A DNA stretch of 10,381 bases, taken from the NCBI GenBank assembly GCA_024277605.1, contig JAJRUU010000245.1:1-10381 (forward strand). Direction: 5' to 3'. The position numbers and the translations under genes are program-made. The stretch's first letter is position 1, and each line of letters starts with the position of its first letter. The stretch comes from a bacterium. Lineage in GTDB: Bacteria; SZUA-182; SZUA-191; JAJRXT01. Of the stretch, positions 1 through 6,357 are shown piece by piece. The notes beneath the pieces are model-generated. The model worked only from the letters and a program-made list of their open reading frames with translations. It did no database searches and had not been told where the DNA came from.

Positions 1-206
1 CCCCGCTAATTCGTTAATGTCGTAATCCCTTCCGTATCAGGTCTCAGGTTCTTACACCAGGTTGACGTGGATGCCGATGAGATCCTATTGCAGGATGTCG
101 TAATCCCTTCCGTATCAGGTCTCAGGTTCTTACGCAGCCCAAGGCGCTGGTGCTGGTTACCGCCATAGAGTCGTAATCCCTTCCGTATCAGGTCTCAGGT
201 TCTTAC
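1..206 (-). CRISPR. CRISPR array, leader-proximal end (3 repeats, continues off left edge)
   Basis: Three identical 37-bp repeats lie at 19-55, 97-133 and 170-206. On the plus strand each begins GTCGTAATCCC and ends CAGGTTCTTAC. They separate a 41-bp spacer (56-96) and a 36-bp spacer (134-169); 1-18 is part of a further spacer. Read on the minus strand the repeat ends GGGATTACGAC, which resembles the ATTGAAAC-type 3' ends of many type I and III repeats, so transcription is inferred to run leftward with crRNA tag ATTACGAC. This agrees with the cas genes all being on the minus strand and cas2 lying just upstream. Repeat identity supports an active array. The orientation is inference; the repeats themselves are seen directly. 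Confidence 0.97.
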
Positions 207-290
207 AGGAACCCCTTTTTGCCCGCCACCAGCGCGGCTTCGCACCCCCAAAATTCCGTACCCCCTTTTTAGAATCATTTTTCTGTGCAC
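195..290 (-). CDS. Possible 31-aa leader ORF running into the first CRISPR repeat
   Basis: On the minus strand a GTG at 290 sits 5 nt after a strong Shine-Dalgarno-like run (GGAGGGAGG, about 296-304). It opens 31 codons ending at a TGA inside the first CRISPR repeat (195-197). The peptide begins MHRKMILKRGYG and is basic and Gly-rich, with no family I recognise. It may be translated, a relic of a mobile element's first gene, or chance. The strong ribosome site is the only real support. It overlaps leader repeat copy 1. Confidence 0.2.
   Translation of the reverse strand: MHRKMILKRGYGILGVRSRAGGGQKGVPVRT
251..265 (-). repeat. Leader direct repeat, copy 1
   Basis: The 15 bases read AAATTCCGTACCCCC on the plus strand, identical to the copy at 340-354, 89 bp away in the same orientation. 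The motif lies 45 bp from the first CRISPR repeat. Its TTCCGTA core also occurs inside the 37-bp repeat. It could be a leader element recognised during spacer integration, or a remnant of mobile-element ends. Confidence 0.7.
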
Positions 291-339
291 GCTCACCTCC
301 CTCCATTTTAATTATGTGTTATTTATCAGTATGTTACTC

Positions 340-354
340 AAATTCCGTACCCCC
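340..354 (-). repeat. Leader direct repeat, copy 2
   Basis: This is an exact second copy of the 15-bp motif at 251-265; one more C at 355 extends the C run to six. A shorter echo, CTCAAATTC, occurs at 337-345 and again at 366-374. The function is unknown. Confidence 0.7.
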
Positions 355-395
355 CTCAAAAACAGCTCAAATTCATAAGTCTACTCTTTTTAAAA

Positions 396-671
396 TTACA
401 CAATATAAACATCTTTGTTTTCAATAACTTGTCCGCTGCCAAATTGCTCAATTTGAGCCGCACAATTTCCGCATAGCCTGTATATCTTAAGATTATCTGT
501 CTTTTCAACTATATACCTTTTTAAGCGCCAGCGCATTTTCTGATATAAATCATCCGTTAATTCCGCCTCAAATACACTATATTGCACCCGGTCACCAAAA
601 TCAAGTAATATCTTGGCTATTTTTGTCCGCCGCTTTGTATCAGGAATATCATACGAAATTATATAACGCAT
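396..671 (-). CDS. cas2: CRISPR-associated endoribonuclease-fold protein Cas2
   Basis: Cas2 dimerises and bridges two Cas1 dimers in the spacer-integration complex. The 91-aa product is of normal Cas2 length. Its N-terminus MRYIISYDIPDTKR is the ferredoxin-fold first strand with the conserved Asp (D8) at its end; RVQYSVFEAEL and the DNLKIYRLC strand follow, as in the family. I chose the ATG at 671, just after GGGTGGTAAAG, over the GTG at 680, because it gives the usual M-x-Y-x-x-x-Y-D start. The gene is separated from cas1 by about 100 bp containing a second, truncated cas2 start and a terminator-like palindrome, which is unusual because cas1 and cas2 are normally adjacent. The reading frame is intact, so the product is probably functional. 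Confidence 0.95.
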   Translation of the reverse strand: MRYIISYDIPDTKRRTKIAKILLDFGDRVQYSVFEAELTDDLYQKMRWRLKRYIVEKTDNLKIYRLCGNCAAQIEQFGSGQVIENKDVYIV

Positions 672-691
672 CTTTACCACCCAAAGCCTTG

Positions 692-763
692 CTATAGCCA
701 GTAAAAAAGCCAGCTTGCTGGCCGTTTTGTGTCAGGAATATCATAAGAAATTATATAGCGCAT
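692..763 (-). pseudogene. Truncated cas2 5' fragment (second copy)
   Basis: Directly after the cas1 stop, GGAGAAG and an ATG at 763 open a frame reading MRYIISYDIPDTKR, identical over 14 residues to intact Cas2, then PASWLFYWL and a TAG stop. The first 42 nt differ from the intact cas2 start at four bases, all synonymous third positions (CGC/CGT, TCT/TCG, GAC/GAT, AAA/AAG). This copy occupies the normal cas2 position with the better ribosome site, so it is probably the remnant of the original cas2, with the intact copy arriving or re-forming beside it. The 23-residue product would not be functional. Confidence 0.85.
703..722 (-). terminator. Terminator-like palindrome between cas1 and cas2
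   Basis: On the minus strand, GCCAGC-AA-GCTGGC (709-722) is followed at once by six T residues (703-708). With a 4-nt loop the stem is 5 bp, G+C-rich but short, so it would be a weak intrinsic terminator or attenuator. It lies within the sequence that replaces the rest of the truncated cas2 copy. Confidence 0.35.
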
Positions 764-770
764 CTTCTCC

Positions 771-1775
771 CTATTTGCCAAAGGTTATCGGCTGATATGT
801 CGCTCCATCCTTAATGGCCCTGGCCAGTTTGTGCGCTTGATGCCGAAGAGCTTTTCTGAAGGTTAGTTTTTCTTCTGCCTCCGGGTGGATAAACTCCTGC
901 TGCATAAATTTTTCGTACTTCTCAAAATATACTTTTAACCCATCACGCTTTAAATACATGCCCCCACTCGCTGTGTGACGGTAGAAATCATGGGGACCTA
1001 TGCTGCGATTATTGACAAGCGACAGCGTAAAACGATCTATCACCGGCGCCCGAAACTCCTCGATTAAATCGCAGGCCAACGATGGTCTTCCATATTCCAG
1101 CTTATGGTAAAACCCAATATAAGGGTCAAAACCGATGCCGTCCAGCAATGAATTGATTTCATTAAACAGCAGGGTATAGCCAAATGACAGCAGGGCGTTT
1201 ATCGGATCGGTGGCCGGACGCTTTTTGCGGGAAGTAAAGGTCAGGTTATCCACCAGTATCATTTTACCCAGCGCGCCAAAATAAACTTTTGCCGCAGAAC
1301 CTTCAATGCCTAAGAGTTTCTCCGTAGATGCGCAGCGGCCTACGGAATCTGTTTTGTCCTGCAGCGATTTTTCCTCCGCAGACAGGTCAATGTTTTTATG
1401 GTAATAGCCAAACAGCTTTATCTGCTTTAAGGCATTATACAGCTTACCGCTTACTATTGCTTTGGAAACCGCCAGCACAAACTCCGGCTCATGATAGCGC
1501 TTATACTGCGCCATGCGCAATTCTATGTTTTTGGGCATTATGGGGGTAAGCTGGCCGATGAGCTTGCCGGTGGTGGTAAGCAGGGCCAGCTCTATACCAT
1601 GCTCAAATAATTCATGCACCGCCTGGGTGGTGAACTGCACATTACCGAAGATAAGCACAGTGTCGATCTTATGGCATTGTACATCCAGGAGGACTTGCCC
1701 ATCCTTCTCCACCAGCAACCGGTCGCCGGTCTTGCGCAAAACCGCTCCCTGCTCGGTAAGGTATAGATTAGCCAT
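771..1775 (-). CDS. cas1: CRISPR-associated integrase/endonuclease Cas1
   Basis: Cas1 is the metal-dependent integrase that inserts spacers into the leader-proximal repeat. The 334-aa product has an N-terminal beta domain (about 1-85, beginning MANLYLTEQGAVLRK) and a helical C-terminal domain. The catalytic set is visible: E158 in LLGIEGSAAKVYF, H224 in GFYHKLEYGRPSLACDL, and D236/E239 in CDLIEEFR. DPINALLSFGYTLL and LVNNRSIGPHDF are further family signatures. Length is normal and the frame is intact. The ATG at 1775 follows GGGAGG at 9 nt; an out-of-frame ATG at 1782 is ignored. It starts 27 nt after the end of the TIR-like gene's trailing frame, so it is probably cotranscribed with the cmr genes. 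Confidence 0.97.
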   Translation of the reverse strand: MANLYLTEQGAVLRKTGDRLLVEKDGQVLLDVQCHKIDTVLIFGNVQFTTQAVHELFEHGIELALLTTTGKLIGQLTPIMPKNIELRMAQYKRYHEPEFVLAVSKAIVSGKLYNALKQIKLFGYYHKNIDLSAEEKSLQDKTDSVGRCASTEKLLGIEGSAAKVYFGALGKMILVDNLTFTSRKKRPATDPINALLSFGYTLLFNEINSLLDGIGFDPYIGFYHKLEYGRPSLACDLIEEFRAPVIDRFTLSLVNNRSIGPHDFYRHTASGGMYLKRDGLKVYFEKYEKFMQQEFIHPEAEEKLTFRKALRHQAHKLARAIKDGATYQPITFGK

Positions 1776-1802
1776 GCCGCATGGCCTCCCGTATTTCTCG
1801 CT

Positions 1803-2072
1803 TCACCTCCATGATTTAATGTAATCACAAAGGGTGCTTGGCATACCACTGAACTTGTATTTGATACCGGTTAATACTTCTAAATCAGCACAATCTGTAC
1901 CGCACGTATTTTTTGTATAGATTGCTACGGATAAAGGAATTGAATTATTTTTTATGGTGTGAATTAATTTAACAAAATTGGGGTCTGATTCACCTGGTGG
2001 TTTAGGGTGATAATAAACTATCCCTAAACAATCAGAGCCCTTGATGCTATCTCTTTCCGAATAATCTTTGAA
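1803..2072 (-). pseudogene. In-frame continuation of the TIR-like gene beyond a TAA stop (89 codons)
   Basis: Immediately after the TAA at 2073-2075 the same frame runs 89 sense codons to a TGA at 1803-1805. It begins FKDYSERDSIKGSDCLGIVYY, includes IPLSVAIYTKN and CGTDCADLEVLTGIKYKFSG, and ends YIKSW. It has no ATG, GTG or TTG until an ATG 13 codons before the end, and no ribosome site. The predicted alternating hydrophobic strands and helices look like real protein. The simplest reading is the C-terminal part of one protein of about 263 residues cut by a nonsense mutation. Stop readthrough, or a separate gene with a cryptic start, are less likely. I do not recognise the domain; it could be the effector's sensor or interaction module. 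Confidence 0.65.
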
Positions 2073-2594
2073 TTAAAATTCGTACGAATTTTTTAGGTCT
2101 GCTAATGCATGATCGAGCTTATCTTTAAGCTTTTCTGCGGTGAAGCATATAATGGATTTCTTAATCTCTTTCTCTATAATATTTCCTATCCTTGTAATCA
2201 ATGTTTCCTTTAGATCTCCTGTGTTTTTCTTATCGTATTTAATTTGGTTATATCCAGCCAGATCAAAAGCCGTTTCTCTCACTGAATCGGAAACAAAAAT
2301 TATTGGTTTTCCTAAACCACGGGCATAACCCACTTCATAACATACATTTGAATTTAAATGATATTTGTCTTTAATAAACATATCCGTTGCTACAATAGAA
2401 ATGTCAGCTATAATAAAATGGGCGTTCGTTATTTTGGTATATATTTCATCAATTATTTTTCCGGTAAAATGCTCTTTGTCCATGATAATATAATCTATTT
2501 TGCAATGGGTTAGTGCATTAACAATGGCTTCTCTGGTATTACTGAATTCATCAGAGAACGGCATAATCACAAAACATTTGAGTTTTTTATCCAG
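2073..2594 (-). CDS. TIR-like / nucleoside 2-deoxyribosyltransferase-like putative effector (upstream part of an interrupted frame)
   Basis: The 173-aa Rossmann-like protein carries signatures of the TIR-like / nucleoside deoxyribosyltransferase superfamily: KCFVIMPFSDEF near the N-terminus, FIIADIS at about 60-66, and SNVCYEVGYARGLGKPIIF at about 82-100. E87 of YEVGYA is the likely catalytic Glu, so NAD or nucleotide hydrolysis is plausible but unproven. No CARF or SAVED ligand domain is recognisable. I set the start at a CTG (2592-2594), 8 nt after AGGAGG, because it yields the usual charged lead-in to CFVIMPF; the in-frame GTG at 2570 would lose it and has no ribosome site. The gene lies 41 nt after cmr6, in the place where type III loci often carry accessory effectors. 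The frame stops at TAA (2073-2075), yet the same frame stays open for 89 more codons. Confidence 0.72.
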   Translation of the reverse strand: MDKKLKCFVIMPFSDEFSNTREAIVNALTHCKIDYIIMDKEHFTGKIIDEIYTKITNAHFIIADISIVATDMFIKDKYHLNSNVCYEVGYARGLGKPIIFVSDSVRETAFDLAGYNQIKYDKKNTGDLKETLITRIGNIIEKEIKKSIICFTAEKLKDKLDHALADLKNSYEF

Positions 2595-2635
2595 ATCGGT
2601 TTCCTCCTGAAAAGGGTTTAAATTAATCTTCTTTA

Positions 2636-3781
2636 TTAGTACCGGTAATTCCCAAAATTAACTGCTCTATCGGAAGTTGTCCCAGCGCTCTGATCGGTTT
2701 TTCCAATATCAACAATTTTATAGGTGTTTCCATTTATTTCCACGGTTAGCTTCAGGCCGCCCAGAGATTTTTTCTTTTTTAACCTCTTTGACAAGGTTTC
2801 AGAAAGAGATAATCTCATTTTTTTTGCTTCTTCGCCAGAAGCATGTGCTGTCACAGATTTACCTTCCACCTCAATATTGGCTGAAAGCTCACCACTGCCT
2901 GGCTTAAGGATCAATGTAGTGTTTTCAAAATCTACTGTTTTGGATTCAGGTATGGCGGTATTGTTTGAGTTTGCAATGGAAGTTGAACCAAACTGACCAT
3001 ACCCTACCGCTGTCTTGCCGCCTGCGCCTATTGTAGAGAGAGCTTTTTCTAAAAGGGCTATACCCCTTTTAACTTCCTCGTCAGAATTAATTTCTTTGGG
3101 CTTTCTGTGAGCTATGGCGAATTCAAATTCCTGATTTGCCGCTACTGCTAAAAAGTAAATGGGTCTGGGAGAATAATAATCAGCGGGAGGGTAGTTAGGG
3201 TCATGAGGATGTTCGTAATAGGGGGCATAGTGAGGATTCATTATATCTAACTCTAAAGTGGGGCATGCTGTTGGCAAGGCGTCAAAGATGATTAAACAAC
3301 CGGGTATTTGTTTTTCCGTATCACCTAACAGGTCTTTAACATCTACTTTGGGGTCAGCCCATTGTTCGGCCCAGGCACGCATCATTCCCTTTATGCTTGA
3401 ACCGGGCAGGTATGGCACACCAAGTGTTCTATGCCATATAAAGCCAGCTTCATATGGATGGCCCATTCCTAAACCGGAAACAAATCGCCAGGTGGTTTTA
3501 ATCACAAAAGGTTGCCCACCTGAAGCATCAAGCAATGCTTTTCGTCTTGCTTTGGTCTCTTTTAGTGATTTATTGATTAGCGAACTGGTGTTTATTAAAT
3601 CGGTTGCTATTTGCTTGTAAAATTTTTTCTTGTCATCCCCAATTGTACATCTATTTGTGCGCTCATCGTAAGACCACCTGTCAGGATATTTGTCGAACAA
3701 AAGGCCAGTGTGTGGATAAGCGGTTTTTTTGTCAATATTGGCAAAATCATCCTTAAGTGATTTATACAGAGGCAGCATCAT
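2636..3781 (-). CDS. cmr6: Type III-B CRISPR RAMP protein Cmr6
   Basis: Cmr6 is a Cas7-like RAMP subunit capping the Cmr backbone near the crRNA 3' end. Family signatures are present: SGLGMGHPYEAGFIWHRTLG (102-121), VPYLPGSSIKG (122-132), CLIIFDALPTACPTLELDIM (162-181) followed by NPHYAPYYE, and the Gly-rich GAGGKTAVGYGQF (252-264). Beyond this come about 117 residues (265-381): a polar Ser/Asn-rich linker, a beta-rich segment (TTLILKPGSGELSANIEVEG) and a basic helix ending KRLKKKK. This is an extension past the RAMP core. The ATG at 3781 overlaps the cmr5 stop (ATGA) and has GGAGG 7 nt upstream, indicating translational coupling. An in-frame ATG at 3778 would give nearly the same product. 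Confidence 0.95.
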   Translation of the reverse strand: MMLPLYKSLKDDFANIDKKTAYPHTGLLFDKYPDRWSYDERTNRCTIGDDKKKFYKQIATDLINTSSLINKSLKETKARRKALLDASGGQPFVIKTTWRFVSGLGMGHPYEAGFIWHRTLGVPYLPGSSIKGMMRAWAEQWADPKVDVKDLLGDTEKQIPGCLIIFDALPTACPTLELDIMNPHYAPYYEHPHDPNYPPADYYSPRPIYFLAVAANQEFEFAIAHRKPKEINSDEEVKRGIALLEKALSTIGAGGKTAVGYGQFGSTSIANSNNTAIPESKTVDFENTTLILKPGSGELSANIEVEGKSVTAHASGEEAKKMRLSLSETLSKRLKKKKSLGGLKLTVEINGNTYKIVDIGKTDQSAGTTSDRAVNFGNYRY

Positions 3782-4245
3782 TCTTTATCCTCCGGCAAGT
3801 AGGCGTCGGCAAACTTTTTCATCCAATTAAGTAGGGCAAGTGTCTCTATTTGGGCACGCATATACTCTTGGCGAGTGCCTTCCATTAGCTGATTGATTAA
3901 ATCTTGTGTACCTGTTGTATAGACTCGCATGGGATGCATGTCATCCTTGATGCCGCATAACCAAGTTTGTAGTTGCTCATAAAAATGTTTTGCAGATGCT
4001 TCTTTTTCCTGTTTTGAGAGAAGAAAGGCCAATGCCTGTCCTAACCCGTTATTGAGGATTCTAATTGGTGTCCGGCGCACATATGTTGCGTATTTTTTAA
4101 CAAACTTATCGTATTTCTTAAATTCCTTCTCAGCCTCTTCATTTATCCCCTTTTTGCTTTTCAAATCATCGTGTTTTTCCTTAATAGGTATAACAGCATC
4201 AGCAAGAGCATATTTAGCTCGTTTTTGTTCTAGAGTCCGGCTCAT
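3778..4245 (-). CDS. cmr5: Type III-B CRISPR small subunit Cmr5
   Basis: Cmr5 is the all-helical small subunit (Cas11 class) that lines the Cmr filament beside the Cmr4 backbone and helps hold target RNA. The 155-aa product starts MSRTLEQKRAKYALADA and contains YVRRTPIRILNNGLGQALAF and EYMRAQIETLALLNWMKKFA, all typical of the family. The ATG at 4245 overlaps the cmr4 stop as ATGA and has GGAGG 6 nt upstream, so I prefer it to an upstream ATG at 4278 that would add 11 residues encoded inside cmr4. A charged Lys/Glu-rich helix (about 22-50) fits a coiled-coil arm. The normal bacterial length is about 130-160 residues. Confidence 0.93.
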   Translation of the reverse strand: MSRTLEQKRAKYALADAVIPIKEKHDDLKSKKGINEEAEKEFKKYDKFVKKYATYVRRTPIRILNNGLGQALAFLLSKQEKEASAKHFYEQLQTWLCGIKDDMHPMRVYTTGTQDLINQLMEGTRQEYMRAQIETLALLNWMKKFADAYLPEDKE

Positions 4246-5147
4246 TGGGTACCTCCATTGGAAATCTTCACTGAACACCAGCCTTGACCTACGGTTTCAT
4301 TACCGCCGATTTGTATATATATTTTCCCGTTGGGAAATAAATCGGTTTTAATTTTTTCCATAACACCAGCAGCAGTTTTAACGCTCCCAGCGCCGCCATT
4401 TCTTGGGTTATTGGCCAAGGCCAGAGCATACATAAGGGTTTCCGGTGGTAACGTTTCTTCATACCAGAGGTTATTACTGGTTTTTTCTTCTGTCAATTGA
4501 ATGCGGGCCGATACTTGAGTAGCATAAGTCACAAAGTGCTTGAAATCTTCATCGCTTATAAGTACCAAGCGTTCCTTAATAGCTTCTCCAACTTGATCGT
4601 TCGGGCATCGTTTGGCAATTTCATCCGCTATGCCATTAATGCGTTCTTCCTCTATTTCAAGAGATATTTCTTCTAGTACAAGCGGTGAATCAAAGAAACC
4701 ATCTTTTGCAACCTTGCATTTTTCTTTTGTCACTTTTTTATCTGGAATAGAACAGGGAATTCCAGCAAGAGCGAGGTCTCTTTTAAGCCGGGTTAACACC
4801 ATAGGGCAGGTTATCCAGACAAATACATGCTGTAGTGAGCGCACCGGAAATGCAAGGATGCGTGCGTCGGTTAAGGTTAATGCACCTGCAACAGTTTTGT
4901 CTGCACCGGCAGTTTCAACTTCTGTCCCAAAAATAGTTCTAATTATATCGGGACCAATTCCCCTCTGCCCCGCTAGGTCACGCAAGCTGCCTTTTAATCC
5001 CGTGGATTGAATCATGGGAAAGCCCGTATGGACTTCCCGTTGTACCGGCAAATCCACGACCCCGGTACTTTGACCGGTGCCGGGGTGTAGAAAAGTCTCC
5101 GCCAGCAAAGTTATTACACGTGTTTCTCTATCTGTAGCGTCACTCAT
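4242..5147 (-). CDS. cmr4: Type III-B CRISPR backbone RAMP Cmr4 (target RNA nuclease)
   Basis: Cmr4 (Cas7 family) forms the repeating backbone on the crRNA guide and cuts bound target RNA at 6-nt intervals. The 301-aa product has the catalytic-loop signature HPGTGQSTGVVDLPVQREVH (21-40); D32 matches the Asp needed for RNA cutting in studied Cmr4 proteins. FPMIQSTGLKGSLRD, AGALTLTDARILAFPVRSL and HVFVWITCPMVLTRL follow, then the thumb region, and a C-terminal Gly-rich IQIGGNETVGQGWCSV. The ATG at 5147 lies 3 nt after the cmr3 stop, with GGGAGG about 11 nt upstream inside cmr3. Nothing appears broken, so target RNA cleavage is predicted to be intact. Confidence 0.96.
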   Translation of the reverse strand: MSDATDRETRVITLLAETFLHPGTGQSTGVVDLPVQREVHTGFPMIQSTGLKGSLRDLAGQRGIGPDIIRTIFGTEVETAGADKTVAGALTLTDARILAFPVRSLQHVFVWITCPMVLTRLKRDLALAGIPCSIPDKKVTKEKCKVAKDGFFDSPLVLEEISLEIEEERINGIADEIAKRCPNDQVGEAIKERLVLISDEDFKHFVTYATQVSARIQLTEEKTSNNLWYEETLPPETLMYALALANNPRNGGAGSVKTAAGVMEKIKTDLFPNGKIYIQIGGNETVGQGWCSVKISNGGTQ

Positions 5148-5150
5148 TGC

Positions 5151-6356
5151 TTATTTATCCTCCCATGTTCCAAGTAAAAATTGACCGTAACCCAAAGCGG
5201 TTTCTTCGCCTAATCTAAAACCCTTAAGTTTTTCCATTACTTCCTGTACGTCAGCCGCTGTCTTGAAAAAATAAACGCTGCCCGCTGGAACATAAGATTC
5301 CATTGGTTTGGGGTATCCTTTGACAAAATCCCACCCCCCGAATTTCTGCGGCTTACCGATACATGCCGAAATCAAATTGCAAGGGATACCGTTTAATTCC
5401 CCTGTCCAGCCATCCTGATCATCTTTCTTAAAGCCATTAGGCAGCCATTTTCCATCTTCTCCGAATTTAGCCGGGGTTACCAGAACCAGTTTGAAACACC
5501 CACCAGATTTGTCTATTTTATCCGCTAATCCGGAAATATTGAAAGTCTCCTGCTGCTTATCTGTATAGATTCCGGCCAGCTTGCCTTCAGCGCCAAATCT
5601 TTGTATGGTGTCAGCAAATTTTTGAAGCCGCTCGTCAACATCACCTACATCCACCTCTAACAATACATCCTCACGCACACGAACTGGTGAGATAGCATAA
5701 AGATGGCCGTCTAGCGCAGTGCGTTTGCTATTGTCACGCGCTAAACCGATGCGGTATTCTTTGTCTGCCAGAACATCTTCTTTATTTACTGATTTGTCTT
5801 CCGGTTCGAACAGGTAATACAAGTGCAGGTTGTTTTCTTTAAGTGGTTCACCTAACAGGGCTTTCTTCATATCGTCTTCGGTTAAGTACACCCCTTCCAG
5901 CGTTTTTACATCTTTTCCTTTTGTGACTGGCAACCGGATATCTCCCAAGTCACATTTGATTGGATTTTCTGCGGGGACAAGATAGGTGAATTTATCCTCG
6001 TTCTCTTTTTTCTCCTTTTCGGTTTTCACCAGATCAAGGGGAGCGGGATAAAGCCGCTTATCTTTGTACACAAGAAAGGGCCCGCTTAGTTTTAATCTGC
6101 CTATGGTTTTAAAGTCACCAGGGGCGCCAATCTCCAAATTTAAGTCAAGATCGTCTTCAGTACATAGCCACTTACCATCTTTATGAGCAAAATCTTTTGT
6201 AAACTTTGCCAACATTCGTGTGCGAATAGCCCCTTGCATGGTTGCGGGTGTGGGCGGAAAAATGGATTCCAGCCAGCCCGATTCACCGGGTTCAATAGAC
6301 ATGCCGTCTCTAAAGAACAGCGTGTCCAGCGGATTAAATCGCCATGTTTTATCCAT
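5151..6356 (-). CDS. cmr3: Type III-B CRISPR RAMP protein Cmr3
   Basis: Cmr3 (Cas5 group) binds the crRNA 5' tag and contacts Cas10/Cmr2 at the foot of the complex. The 401-aa product begins MDKTWRFNPLDTLFFRDGMS and continues with SGWLESIFPPTPATMQGAIR, both hallmark Cmr3 segments. It ends with GYPKPMESYVPAGSVYFF and the Gly-rich GFRLGEETALGYGQF. I chose the ATG at 6356, one base after the cmr2 stop (TAAGATG) with AAGGGG just upstream. A TTG at 6377 would add seven residues encoded inside cmr2 and is less likely. Length is within the normal range for bacterial Cmr3. Confidence 0.95.
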   Translation of the reverse strand: MDKTWRFNPLDTLFFRDGMSIEPGESGWLESIFPPTPATMQGAIRTRMLAKFTKDFAHKDGKWLCTEDDLDLNLEIGAPGDFKTIGRLKLSGPFLVYKDKRLYPAPLDLVKTEKEKKENEDKFTYLVPAENPIKCDLGDIRLPVTKGKDVKTLEGVYLTEDDMKKALLGEPLKENNLHLYYLFEPEDKSVNKEDVLADKEYRIGLARDNSKRTALDGHLYAISPVRVREDVLLEVDVGDVDERLQKFADTIQRFGAEGKLAGIYTDKQQETFNISGLADKIDKSGGCFKLVLVTPAKFGEDGKWLPNGFKKDDQDGWTGELNGIPCNLISACIGKPQKFGGWDFVKGYPKPMESYVPAGSVYFFKTAADVQEVMEKLKGFRLGEETALGYGQFLLGTWEDK

Positions 6357-6357
6357 C

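Larger units (their letters stand above)
207..395 (-). promoter_or_regulatory. CRISPR leader region
   Basis: This non-coding stretch lies between the cas2 stop and the first repeat, where the leader is expected for a leftward-transcribed array downstream of cas1-cas2. The cas2-proximal part (about 270-395) is A+T-rich, while the 45 bases next to the repeat are G+C-rich. It contains a 15-bp direct repeat and a short ORF with a strong ribosome site, both listed separately. On the minus strand a loose TTGAGT/CATAAT-like pair is visible around 310-340, but I would not call a promoter on it. The leader role is inferred from position. Confidence 0.7.

Noticed and set aside
221..245. G+C-rich segment next to the first repeat as a terminator hairpin
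   Set aside because: Only a 4-bp CCGC/GCGG stem forms and it lacks a proper T-tract in the direction of array transcription.
1592..1849. Minus-strand ORF of 85 codons spanning the cas1 start
   Set aside because: It overlaps the cas1 N-terminus and the TIR-like tail in another frame and has no family features; it is a shadow frame.
2073..2075. Selenocysteine or programmed recoding at the TAA
   Set aside because: UAA is not a selenocysteine or pyrrolysine codon and no recoding signal is visible; nonsense mutation is simpler.
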